In this document: positions 33,411 to 44,479 of the stretch, in pieces
Layout: every line of letters starts with the position of its first letter
How positions within the stretch are numbered: the stretch's first letter is position 1
Assembly: GCA_029891385.1 (NCBI GenBank)
Contig: CM057228.1
Span: forward strand, 28,648,214 to 28,712,213
From: Erythroxylum novogranatense
Lineage: Eukaryota; Streptophyta; Magnoliopsida; Malpighiales; Erythroxylaceae
Length of the DNA stretch: 64,000 nt
Reading direction: 5' to 3'
Notes under the pieces: model-generated
What the model was told of the DNA's origin: nothing
The model's database searches: none
Seen by the model: only the letters and a program-made list of their open reading frames with translations
Made by a program: the position numbers and the translations under genes

Positions 33411-34050
33411 GAACCCGACTTTCATGCATTTTCCCACTTAAATCCTACTCTTTTGCTCATACAACACACTTAAACTTTAGATCATGCTTGATACTTCATT
33501 TCTAAACTCATTCAACACAAAATCATCAACAAAAACACAACCAAATCAACAACCCTAAGAGATTTCACCTATTTTTCCCATAAACCCTAAAGCATCGTTT
33601 CCTACTCATTCTAAACCATATTAGGGTTTCATCTAACCCAAAACAAAAAGGAAAACATCATACTTACTTGTTAGAGCTTCAATTCCTTCGGAAATCATCT
33701 GAACCCAGCTTCCTCTTTTTCTTCTTCTTCCCCTCTCCTACGACTCTCTCTTCTTCTTCCTCTCTTCTTTTTTATTTTCCTTTCTTTCTATTTTCTTTCA
33801 TTTAAGCCTAAAAGAATGAGCAAGGACTATAATGCCCCCTCTATGCAAGCCTTAAACCTCTTACCCTTAAGTGATCTTCCATGTTTGCCCTTATACACTT
33901 TTATTCTTCATTTTTCACTTACACCATACTAATCTCAAATTAATCTTAATTCCCACTAACACTTCCACTAAAATCAAGCTATGCAACAATTAATACAATC
34001 AACTTAATGCATACTTAATAACATCAAGAAAAACAATTTGGGGGCCAACA

Positions 34051-35293
34051 CGCGTATAACGCTTAATGAGCCCAAAAAGGGACAGTTCAGATCAATGATT
34101 AATGCGCCCAAAAAGGGACAATTCAGAGCTATATGCTTAACGTTTAATGCGCCCGAAAAGGGACAGTTCAGAGCTATATGCTCAACGTTTAATGCGCCCG
34201 AAAAGGGACAGTTCAGAGCTATATGTTCAATGATTAATGCGCCCATAAAAGGACAATTTAGAGCCTCAGGCTCACTGCTTAATGTGTCCAGAGAGGGACA
34301 GCACAGGCGCTCAGTCACAACGCTGAAATAAAATGAAAAATGTCTCGTATTCGTGTATTTGTGCATTGAATTGATTTCTAGATGGGGAAAGAGGCAACAT
34401 GCCTTGCATCTATGTGATACTACTCTGTAATCTCTCTGAATATGCTATTGTGAAAATCTGTACATTGCTATATGATATTCTGACTGAACGTGCTATGAGA
34501 TATTTCTGAATGTATTATTTCTGATTGTGTGGGTATTGTAATCTGTGAATTGGTCACAGTATAGTAATACATGGAAATGTGTTACAAAAGTATTGCATCG
34601 GTATTGGTTAAATATTGGATTGGATGAAAGGCGAAATGCCTCACACTTGTACGAAAATAACTAGGTAGTATTTCTGATTGTACTACCGTGTAGTAAGCTT
34701 CGAATTATTTGACTATGCATGATTTGAGTGAACCATCGATGATGGTTTCTCACTGAGTTTGCAAAACTCACCCAAAATTTGCATTTATTTTTCAGGATTT
34801 GAAGAGTACCCCGTTAGACAAACGGGAGTATGCCTACTGCATGCAAGTCAGAGATTAAGGTCGGGATCAGTTCACGTCTGCATTAGTGTCATTCTGTTCT
34901 TGTATAAAATTGTATTTCCACAATTACCGCAGAATAGTGCTTTTTATTTCAGTGGGTCCCATTTGGCTAATGTCGTATTTGTAATGTGATCACCGAAAGT
35001 GTTCAGGAACAACATTGGACCCAATTTGGTTATGGATTTTTGTACATGTGATGGTTAAATACTGTTGAGTGTCTTTTATAATTGAAATTGTGTTATGACC
35101 GAAAATTTTAGCAGAGTATAGCGGGCCTAAATCGTTTACTGATTCCCGCGCATACAATTGTTTTCAAAAATACAAATGTCTTACTGAGTTTTTGGACTGT
35201 GTTTGAGTGCTCTAGCATACCACCCTTGTGAGGCACGGGCTCGGATATCACCCTCGATGTCGAGTTTGGGTCTTGCGGGAGTGGGATGCTACA
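34051..35293 (+). repeat. 5' LTR of the LARD-like element (right 1243 bp)
   Basis: Collinear with 41044-42284 and ending in GGGATGCTACA immediately before the PBS. It contains the ~45-bp array (34057-34310) and two adjacent hairpins at 34731-34772 (AACCATC-GAT-GATGGTT and GAGTT-TGCAA-AACTC). Confidence 0.9.
34057..34310 (+). repeat. ~45-bp tandem array in the LARD 5' LTR
   Basis: About six units with the consensus pieces TTAATGCGCCC, AAAAGGGACAGTTCAG and AGCTATATGCTCAACG. It is matched by 41047-41300 in the 3' LTR and absent from the related LTR at 1-2141. The open frames on both strands are repeat-driven. Confidence 0.88.
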
Positions 35294-35297
35294 TTTG

Positions 35298-35310
35298 TGG
35301 TATCAGAGCC
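35298..35310 (+). promoter_or_regulatory. Primer-binding site of the LARD-like element
   Basis: TGGTATCAGAGCC lies four bases after the LTR end, the tRNA-iMet type PBS. Confidence 0.88.
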
Positions 35311-38300
35311 CAGAAGTACTATCTTATATGGGCCGTTTTTGAAATATGGGTCAAATTACATGCATTTAAGTCATGTCACGGCAGACAGTGACAACTGATC
35401 CCTAGTCTAGCATATGAGTTACATGCATGAGCATGTATCAATTGTTTAAGCGGTTAGAAATAGTGAGGAAAATGATGATATGTTAGAATGTGATAAATGG
35501 AAGTTGTGGATATCTTGGAATAAGAAAAAGTGTATGGTTCGATTTGACAAATGAAGATTAAGTGTATTGGTATTGGTGGATATATTATGAAATACAAAAT
35601 CAGTGTTATACCGGGGTATATCCTTAAATGTGGGATAGATATGAAGTTATAGTTGTGGATTGATAGAGGAAAATAGAGATATGTTAGAAATGGCAAGATT
35701 TCAAGTGTATAAAGTGGATGAAAATAAAACGTTCTATGATCTAGAGAGGCTACAATTGGGTTTGATTTCTGTGATGAGAGTTATGAATAAGGGTTTATAC
35801 CTTAGAGTCAGAATATGTTAGTGGGAAATCAAGAATGATTATACATCTATGATTTTGACTTAATTGTGAACATACATGGGTTTGATGAAATAGTTGTCAA
35901 GGTTCAGTTGATTTGCCTATGTGAACGCACATTTGATAATGGGAGCACCATGGCTAGTGAGCTAGTGGATAATTGCTAGTCATAGTTCTTATAGTTTAAG
36001 GTTCAATACGAGTTAGAATAAGAAGTGAAAGTACTTATAGTGATCGATTGGGAATAAATTGAGATTGTTATATGTTTTTAAAAAAAATTGTTTCCCTAAG
36101 GCATTGAGAATGGCTTACAAGAAATGGTGATGACGGTTGATGAGTTGGAATTCTGTGAACGGTATCGATGAAAGTAGTAAGAAATCTTCTTTCAAAGAAG
36201 AATTTCCCTTAATTGGGTTAAGTTGATCAGATGATTCAATTGAAAAAAAAATATCAATGAAAGGACAAATCTAAGATAAATATGAAATGAATTAAAAGTC
36301 ATTATGGGAGTCTTAATCCTAGCGGAGACTCTAGCGTAAGAGATAGAATCTGCTACTGAGAAGGTATGCACTATGTTAATGTAAAGAATCCGACTATGTA
36401 CTAGGATTTTTGAACATTAAGGAGATATTAGTTGCGAATATGAGGAGAATATCGGTTTACGAATATTTTGTGTAAATATGTTCGTGAAGTACAAAGTGGA
36501 TTTGTTGAATGTGTTATCAAACCAGGGATTAAGGATTTCAAATAAATTGAGGTATGTGGAGAAACTAGTGTAAAGGAACATATGTCAGAACATGTTATTA
36601 TGAAACTGAGAAAATCATAAGAGAATTTTTCCTCATTGGGGAAATCAAATACTTAGAGAGTTAGGAAAATCAATCATAGGTATAAGGAGTTTTGGGTTGT
36701 AATTGTCAGAGATAACAATGCCCCCGACAGTATTATACTACTGAAGAGTAAAGTGTCTCAATTGTGTTTAATTTGGATAGTGATTATGATCATTAATGAT
36801 ATTTTTAATGTACGTGAAAAGTGGAGAAAGATATTCTGCATAGATGGGGAAATCTTTTATATCACGAAAGCTTCATAAAAGTGAATCTTAGCTTGATCAA
36901 ATAAATTGTGGATGAATTAGTATTCGAACATGGCACATTGGAAGACTTAATGACAATAGAGGTGATGATAAAATAGGAAAGTGCAAGGGATATATATATA
37001 TATATACGGGATTTCGAGTTACTTAGAATTAGCTGTATGTTGGATACGTCCAGAAGTTGTTAAAGATTTCCTGGTCTTAGCCCTTTGAAAAAAATGTTTG
37101 AGGAAAAACGTGTGAATTGTATGACTGATGAATGTAAAAAGAGACATTTTGAGAAATTTACAACTCGAGTATTGATCGTATCACTTTAATTTGGAGATTT
37201 TACAATATTTAACGAAGTGTCCCAGTAAAGGTTATGATACAATCTGTTGAAATTGTGTAAAGTGGTTCTATGTACATAGGGACAAGTATAACCTCATGGG
37301 CTGCATTGTGATTGATGATTTGAACTTTATTGTACTGGGTATTGCTTTGAAAGTTTGGAGACACTATTCGTACAGAAACATTTTTGGATATATCTATGAA
37401 TATGCAAACCGATATCGGTCAAGATATTTCAGGAATTTGAAAGAATTGAAAAGGATTATGCAATTGAGTATTTCATAATTAAGCTAGTGATGCAATTTAA
37501 TGTATTGAATAGAAAGTTCAATGGCAGAAGATCACAATTTGGGCGATAAGGTTATTAAACCTAGTGTAATACTGAGTGCAAACTGTCGAGTTAATAAGGG
37601 GCAAAAAGAAAGTATTATTAACTATTGGATTTTAAAATCAGGTGTACAAAAAGGATTGGCAAAGCCCAAATTGAGGATTTAGAATATGCAGACCTTATCG
37701 AGGAATTGAAAATGAATTCAAATTTTAAAAAAAATGATATTTATGACTGGATTAAGAAGTATGTGTAATACCCACTAAAGAAACTGTTAGAGAAAACACA
37801 AGAAACAATCGAAGCTTTATGTTCTAGTAAGAGTACATTGAAAGAGTAATTGAAGGTTTAGAATGTAAAATCGAATGCTTATATATGTGAATAACCAATA
37901 GACTTGACTGCTGGCGAAAAATGTAAAACTGATATTTTCAGAGTTCATTGGGACTTGAGAATGATGTATAGTTTAGATTGATTATGGGCATAACAATCGT
38001 TACATTGGTGACACCATTCGAATCGTGTATAAGGGGTTTTACAGCCAAAAAGGAGTCGTTCACCCCTATATGAAAGTGATCAGGGCCTAAAATAGTCGAA
38101 GGCCATGATTGATTTGAGATAATGTTGGTAAGTGAAATGAATCTGTAATAGGGGTTAAGTAATCCAAGTTAATGACAATGAGTCGAGTTGATTAATACTG
38201 AGATTATGGAATTTTACGAGACTAGTGTTTTAACACTAAAGAGATGTAATCTAGTAAGCGATAAATGAAATACTTCGAAGTGTATCACCTCGGCCAAGAC

Positions 38301-38679
38301 GCACTTAGATGGAGATAAAGGTGTATTTAAGGGAAACTAAATTCATTATAAAGTGGCCTCTATGTGACTGTGGTGTGAATAGAACTATGGATTGGTAAAT
38401 AAGTCTAAAACATAAAAGATGATTCGGATTCACAAAGTGTTACATGGACATGATTAGGAAATATTGTTATGATCCGATATATGTGTTATTGATACTGAAA
38501 GTGAAGAATTGCGAGTAATCATGACGAAACAGTCAAGACAGTGTAGAGTTTGAGGAAGGTAAAGGGGTGATTGATTGTATTGATTTCAGTTATTTGGAAG
38601 AAATTAGTCATGTAGTGAAATAAGTGGGAAACAGAATATAAATGAACAGAACAATTCCCATGTCTTCCTGATCAATCAT
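35311..38679 (+). pseudogene. LARD internal region with decayed RT-RNase H remnant
   Basis: No gag and no open frame over 65 codons. Between about 37050 and 37530, traces of Ty3 pol survive in order in the plus frames: a DECKKRHFEKF block (cf. [11 protein letters not shown] in the other elements), then IALKVWRHYSYR (cf. [12 protein letters not shown]), then a KELKRI segment, each separated by stops and shifts. The rest of the region is AT-rich and shows no domain I can recognise. Confidence 0.6.
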
Positions 38680-38722
38680 ATAAGAAATTTCGGGGATGAA
38701 ATTTTTGTTAGGAGGGGAGAAT
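38680..38722 (+). promoter_or_regulatory. Pre-PPT motif and polypurine tract of the LARD-like element
   Basis: AGAAATTTCGGGGATGAAATT matches the AATTTCGAGGACGAAATT stem of the Tekay elements although no ORF is left. AGGAGGGGAGAAT (38710-38722) precedes the LTR start TGTAACAT. Confidence 0.82.
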
Positions 38723-39654
38723 TGTAACATCCCATCACCGATTGGAAGGGTAAATTGGTCAAATGGGACAGGCTAGTAGTGTATATTGCATAATTTGATA
38801 TGTACATACATTTGGCCTCTAATTTTAGAGGAATGAGACATTTTGCATATGCACTTATATGTACATGCATTCATGACAATTCCCTGCATTTATTTGTGAA
38901 TATGATGTGTTTTGTGAATTCTGGAAAAATTGTGTTTGAAAATCTGAATTGGAACTGTTTTAAAGTGATTGTCAATTGTTAGTGACTCTTAGAAAATTTT
39001 CTGAAAAATTGAGAGAAAATGTCCGAACCGAAAATTTTTCGAGTGACAGACTGATTGATTTTATAGTACTGGAATAACTGCTTAATGGTAATGGAAAAAA
39101 TAGACCCTTAATTTTAGGAATAAAAATGTTGAGCCATTGGAATTTGGAGACAACGGGGACTAGAAATAATTTGGAAAGAGAAAGAAATTTACATGTATAT
39201 TGAGGTAAAGACATGTGGCAGGTGTTTAGGCTTTTAAGACCTATCACATGCCTTAAGTTTTTGACATTTCCTTTGAAAGTTACAAAAACCTCTTTGGCAG
39301 TAAATCATCTTCTCCTCTCTAGGGTTGTCTTCTTCTCCCTTTGTGATTTTCGATCTTCTTCTCCCTTTGTTGATTTTCGATCCCTTCTTCAAGACCCTGG
39401 GTAGATCTCTTGCTTGCTTTTCCTTGTGCAAAGATCAACCCTAAACCTTTGAGATGATGGAAAAATTGTGAGAGGAGAAGAGGGAGACGTAGGTGTTGAA
39501 GAGTTAGAAAAGTTTTGGTAAGTAAATGGCTTTTATGTTGTTATTTTTTAGTTAAATGCATTGATGGGTTTAAATGTTAAAGATTGTAGTGTTTGAGGTT
39601 GAGTTATGGCTGATTTTATAAGAGAAATAGGTGAAAAATGATCGGAGAAGATGA

Positions 39655-39835
39655 ACAGGATCCCGCACGTTGTGACGTGACGTGCCAGCACCTCGTCGCG
39701 ACGAGCGGTTAATTACTCGTCACGACGTGTGTGAGGGCCTCGTCGCGACGAGCATGTTAGACGTCGCGATGAGCGACCTCGTGTCGTCGCTACGTGCGTC
39801 CTTATGCCGTGGCGAGGCTGATTTTTCTGAACTGA
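39655..39835 (+). repeat. CTCGTCGCGACGAG palindrome cassette in the LARD LTR
   Basis: About seven CpG-rich units including two perfect CTCGTCGCGACGAG palindromes, in an otherwise AT-rich LTR. Confidence 0.82.
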
Positions 39836-41046
39836 GTTAGTTTAGTCTTTGAGTCATAACTGATGATGTAGACCTCCAAATGAAGTGATGTTTGATTCGT
39901 TATGAACTAGAGAAAGAGGTCTACAATTGATGTAAAGAAAGAAAGTTTGAATTCAGGTTTTTAAGATCTCAAATCTTGAAAGAAATTGAGTTTAGATTTC
40001 TAATTCGACCTAATAATTGTTTCATGATAATTGGAGTATAATTGTGAGATTTCTGAAATAAATTCAATGCCTTTGAGGTTTTAGAAATATAGTTTAATGG
40101 GTGAATTTGACCAAATGAATAGTCATATTGGCTTTGAGGCCTTCTTTGAGAATAAAGGTATTGTCTTAATGTTGTGGTATCTATAGTATGAAAAATTGGT
40201 TTCGAGACAAAAGAAAGTGAAATTTGGGAAATAACGCCGAGAAGGTCATGAACATGCATCGTACATCTTTTATTTAAAACATGTGCATCATTGAATTATT
40301 CTGATTATGCATTTAGTAATGAATGATCATTTGACTGTTATAGAGGCACCGTTGGAACGACATTCCACGGACATTGCTGGGACTTCCAGGCAGTAGCTCG
40401 GAAGTTACAGGTGAGTAATTTAGTTGGTTCCTCAATCTTTGATTGTTAAATGTTATGTACTTAGAATTTGGTGGAGAATAATGATGTGTATATGTGAATT
40501 GTTATGTTCGGAATCCCGGACCAAAGGTCCGAGGAATTGTGAGTTTTGACATTGAAGTGTAAACTGTTTGTGAATGTGAATTGTTCATGTTCTAATGCGA
40601 TAAATTGTGAATGTGTGTGATAATGTGTAATTGAGAACGAAATGATGGATATGTGAGAATTGTTTATGACTGAAATATTGGACCGAAGGTCCGAGGGAAT
40701 GGGAATTTGACATTGAAGTGTTAATTGCCTGAGATTGAGAAACTTTTATACTTCCAATGTGATAGACTATGACTGTGAATTATGGTGAATAATTGAGAAT
40801 GAATTGTTTTGTTTGGACAAATTGATTGTGATTGCAATGTGATATCATAAGATTGTGATAAACAAATTCTGTGCATGATCATTAATAACGGTTGTGACTG
40901 GAGCTGCCACCGAGAGCTACAAGCTCGACTACTGAAGAGGAGCCTCGTGCTCGAAAGGGAATAGTGCATACCCAGAGGGCTCTCCTATCCCTATTACGCA
41001 TAGAAAGTAGTGCATACCCAAAGGGCTCTCCTACCCCTAAGACTCG

Positions 41047-41300
41047 TGTGACGCTTAATGAGTCCGAAAAGGAACAGTTCAGATAAATGATTAATGCGCC
41101 CAAAAAGGGACAGTTCAGAGCTATATACTCAACGTTTAATGCGCCCGAAAAGGGACAGTTCAGAGCTATATGCCCAATGTTTAATGCGCCCGAAAAGGGA
41201 CAGTTCAGAGCTATATGCTCAATGATTAATGCGCCCATAAAGGGACATTTTAGAGCCTCAGACTCACTGCTTAATGTGCCCAGATAGGGACAACACAGGC
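41047..41300 (+). repeat. ~45-bp tandem array in the LARD 3' LTR
   Basis: The same array as 34057-34310, with the same number and order of variant units apart from point changes. Confidence 0.88.
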
Positions 41301-42284
41301 GCTCAGTCACAACACTGAAATAAAATAGAAAATGTCTCGTATTCGTGTATTTGTGCATTGAATTGATTTCTGGATAGGGAAAGAGGCAACATGCCTTGCA
41401 TCTATGTGATACTACTCTGTAATCTCTCTGAATATGCTATTGTGAAAATCTGTACATTGCTATATGATATTTTGATTGAACGTGCTGTGAGATATTTCTG
41501 AATGTATTATTTCTGAATGCGTAGGTATCGTAATCTGTGAATTGGTCACAACATAGTAATACATGGAAATGTGTTACATAAGTATTGCATCGGTATTGGT
41601 TAAATATTTGATTGGATGAAAGGCGAAATGCCTCACACTTGTACGAAAATAACTAGGTAGTATTTCTGATTGTACTACCGTGTAGTAAACTACGAATTAT
41701 TTGACTATGCATGAGTTGAGTGAACCATCGATGATGGTTTCTCACTGAGTTTGCAAAACTCACCCAAAATTTGCATTTATTTTTCAGGATTTGAAGAGTA
41801 CCCCGTTAGACAAACGGAAGTATGCCTACTGCATGCAAGTCAGAGATTGAGGTCGGGATCAGTTCACGTCTGCATTAGTGTCATTCTGTTCTTGTATAAA
41901 ATTGTATTTCCGCAATTACCGCAGAATAGTGCTTTTTATTTCAGTGGGTCCCATTTGGCTAATGCCGTATTTGTAATGTGATCACCAAAAGTGTTCAGGA
42001 ATAACATTGGACCCAATTTGGTTATGGATTTTTGTGCATGTAATGGTTAAATACTGTTGAGTGTCTTTTATGACTGAAATTGTGTTATGACCGAAAATGT
42101 TAGCAGAGTATAGCGGGCCTAAATCGTTTACTGATTCCCGCGCATACAATTGTTTTCAAAAATACAAATGTCTTACTGAGTTTTGGACTGTGTTTGAGTG
42201 CTCTAGCATACCACCCTCATGAGGCACGGACTCGGATATCACCCTCGATGTCGAGTTTGGGTCTTGCAGGAGTGAGATGTTACA

Positions 42285-42999
42285 TTTAATAAGCCCAAAA
42301 AGTCCATCTTACCCTTTCTTATAAGCTTATGTTCTTCCATGCTAAAGTGATCTCCAAAAAATGTCCTTGAACATCCTTATTATATTAACACTTTAATTTC
42401 CACTTGCCAATTCAACAAATCATACTAACCTTGACATAATTATAGTTCCAAAATTAAATATACTGGATATCCAAACAATGTAAATACGTCTATCAACACA
42501 AGTTTGATGATATCTTTCCAAAATTTTAAATCAATTTAGGTTAAAATAAAATTTTGAAATCAACAAGTATACAATGAATTATTTTAATTTTAAAAAATAT
42601 TTTTAAAAATAGTTATTTATAAAATAATATGAACATAATGAAAATAAATATTTAATTATGTATTATAATATTTAATTATAAAATCAAACATATTTTGTAT
42701 AAATAAATATTACTCTATAAGTAAAATTTTGCATATTTCTCACTTATATAATTTCAAATTTGAGGGTTAATTACAAAAATTTGAAAATTTGCTCAATTTT
42801 GCAATTATAGCTCGAACATCAAAAGTGGTAATAAAATACTTAAATTTTTAAAAAATTCAAATATATCTCGATGTTAGTGTATTTATTCAGTTCTTCGACG
42901 TGATTTATCATGTATTTCATAAACACTAACTATTAAAACACATCATCAAAATTAATACAACAAATAAAAATTAATATCGAATGAATATAGGAGATGTCA
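42285..42999. other. AT-rich flank right of the LARD element; possible old LTR end
   Basis: The first ~140 bp (TAAGCCCAAAAAGTCC, ACTTTAATTTCCACTTG) resemble the minus-strand start region of Tekay LTRs near 32700-32850 and may be an older LTR into which the LARD element inserted. The rest is AT-rich without genes or clear repeats. Confidence 0.35.
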
Positions 43000-43004
43000 A
43001 ATAA

Positions 43005-43255
43005 AACTCAATAGTAGTTAAATCTTAATATTTTAAATAATTACAAAGTATAATCTTAAAAAGTGTTGATAGGTATGAAATTGTTTTAACATGTATGTTA
43101 TATTTCAAACAATTATTATCATAAAATAAAGTTTTGATTAATTGCCAACAACTTTGACATAATTTCTTGAATTATTGTTCTTTATAGTATCATAACTTGC
43201 AAGAGTTATAATACTGTTCAAGAGGGAGGTCATTTAACTGCTGCAATCAAAATGA
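43005..43255 (+). repeat. Receptor-kinase 3'-flank repeat, copy 1
   Basis: Matches the sequence just downstream of the receptor-kinase gene (50508-50690) in order: AGTTAAATCTTAATATTTT, AACATGTATGTTA, ATTGCCAACAACTTTGA, AGTATCATAACTTGCAAGAG. No kinase coding sequence is left upstream of it. Confidence 0.75.
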
Positions 43256-43711
43256 CCATTTTAAAATTTTAAATTATTTTCTTTTCTAAAATTAAATACA
43301 ACCTTAAAATTACCGTAATCATATATAATTCTTCAAATATGTATTGATTAAAGGTTTAAGTGTCTATAATAATATATTAATTATATTTTAGTTAATTATT
43401 TAATGAGTTTAAATATAGCACTGACGGAGTCATTCTCTTAAAAGAAATTATATAAATGATGATAACATATTATATTTATATGGTATTTAATCAATAGATA
43501 TGTCATATGTGCCTGCAAAAGCATGAGTATACTCCGGGACAGCTGCCTGCCTATGCATCTTCATAGTCTTGGATATAGTCTAAAAAACTGGAATGAGACA
43601 AAGCAGTAACTGTGGCAAGCAAACTTAGGTGCTGTTTGCATTTTATTTTAGTTTTAAAATTCTGTTTCTTTCAGTTTTAATTATCAAAACTATAAAATAG
43701 TTTTTGTTTTA

Positions 43712-43798
<87 letters not shown>

Positions 43799-44350
43799 TA
43801 GTAATGAAACTATCAATTATTTTATTTTATTTTTATATTAATGAACTAAAATTAATATAAATTATGAATCATTTAATTTTATTTAATAATTTTATTTAAT
43901 TTTTGCAATTAAATTAAAATAAATTTAATAATTATTAATAAATATAATTAAATAAAATATATTAAAATATATAAATTTCAAATAAAATTTATTTTAATAA
44001 TTAAAACATATTAAATAAAAATTTTAAATAAAATTTGTTTTTAAATTATTTATTTTAATAATATTTTATTAATAAATATTATATAAGAGATTAAAATAAA
44101 TATATTTAATTAAAATTTTATCTTTAGATTTTATCTGATATGTAATTATGATTATTAATAAAATATAGCTAAATTGATATTAACAATCAAACATATTTTT
44201 ATTTTATTTAAAAACTGAAAAAAAATAGAAACTATTAAAAAAACCATATTAGAGATTTCATCTAAATCTCATGTCAGGAGAGAGAGAATCCAATTAATTA
44301 TCCTAATGACAGAAAGATACTTCCTGTCTTCAATGTTAATATATTAGCTT
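43256..44350. other. AT-rich intergenic DNA with a (TA)n microsatellite
   Basis: A (TA)n run of about 80 bp lies at 43716-43795. TTAGTTTTAAAATTCTGTTTC at 43649 and the inverse-like AAAACTGAAAAAAAATAGAAAC at 44210-44231 could be ends of a degenerate foldback element around the microsatellite. No gene was seen. Confidence 0.5.
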
Positions 44351-44479
44351 CAGATCTCCTGTGTCATGTATTTTGTGCCCTCTATCTCACAAATCATCTC
44401 AACCATCTAATTGAATAATTTGAAAGGTTAGGATGATTTGTGGGACAGAGGGTACAGAATAAATAGTATAGGAGCTCTG
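44351..44479. mobile_element. Foldback MITE (~129 bp)
   Basis: Long imperfect terminal inverted repeats cover about 50 bp on each side: CAGATCTCCTGTGTCATGTA...CCCTCTATCTCACAAATCAT pairs with the reverse complement of ATGATTTGTGGGACAGAGGG...AGTATAGGAGCTCTG. The loop is short and AT-rich. I could not fix a TSD. Confidence 0.75.

Larger units (their letters stand above)
17471..34050 (-). mobile_element. Minus-strand Tekay-type element 'Tekay-R', host of three nested insertions
   Basis: Read right to left: 5' LTR (34050 to 29633, split by a solo LTR), PBS (29627-29609), gag-protease (29470-27544), a break filled by Tekay-3, then RT-RNase H-integrase (20083-17471), broken again by Tekay-2. Joining 27544 to 20083 restores the RT sequence across the TGTTC target site. 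The remaining 3' end and 3' LTR must lie beyond the left window edge. Its right LTR end (GGCCAACA at 34050) abuts the LTR of the LARD element, so Tekay-R inserted there. Confidence 0.9.
29633..34050 (-). repeat. 5' LTR of Tekay-R, split by a nested solo LTR
   Basis: The two halves, 29633-30738 and 32938-34050, join at GAGTT to give an LTR of about 2.2 kb, bounded by TG and CA on the minus strand (GGCCAACA at 34050 and TGTTGGACCCC at 29633 on the plus strand). It is of the same family as the LTR nested in it. It carries a CpG palindrome cassette at 33200-33410 and CT-rich stretches near 33710-33790, the plus-strand view of a GA-rich U3-side tract. Confidence 0.9.
34051..42284 (+). mobile_element. 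Non-autonomous Ty3-type LARD-like element with 3.6-kb LTRs
   Basis: Partial 5' LTR (34051-35293), PBS, a 3.4-kb internal region without a usable ORF, PPT, and a full 3' LTR (38723-42284) with 8-bp terminal inverted repeats TGTAACAT/ATGTTACA. The two LTRs differ by only a few percent by eye over the shared 1.24 kb. The 5' LTR was interrupted by Tekay-R, so its left part is outside the window. Confidence 0.88.
38723..42284 (+). repeat. 3' LTR of the LARD-like element (3562 bp)
   Basis: Starts TGTAACATCCC and ends GAGATGTTACA. It contains a CpG cassette (39655-39835), the shared CCTCCAAATGAAGTGATG block at about 39873, short CCTCCTA/CTCTCCTA promoter-distal repeats at 40960-41040, the ~45-bp array (41047-41300) and the twin hairpins (41719-41762). 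Confidence 0.9.

Noticed and set aside
33137..33505. ORFs across the GTCGCGAC array
   Set aside because: Frame openness comes from the repeat; both strands read as similar repeats.
34057..34310. CRISPR-like array appearance of regularly spaced repeats
   Set aside because: The spacers are as similar as the repeats (simple tandem repeat), there are no cas genes, and the genome is a plant's.
34038..34366. Repeat protein-like ORFs (KGQFRAIC on plus, ALNCPFSGAL on minus)
   Set aside because: Codon-multiple (45-bp) tandem repeats in an LTR, present identically in the 3' LTR; no start context or other gene signals.
42285..42470. Remnant of an older Tekay LTR as host of the LARD element
   Set aside because: Only short stretches (AAGCCC, ACTTTAATTTCCACTT) look similar by eye; no terminus or TSD, so it is mentioned at low confidence only and not called as an element.
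43640..44240. Foldback element around the (TA)n microsatellite
   Set aside because: The candidate inverted ends are AT-rich and short; pairing could be chance in such composition.
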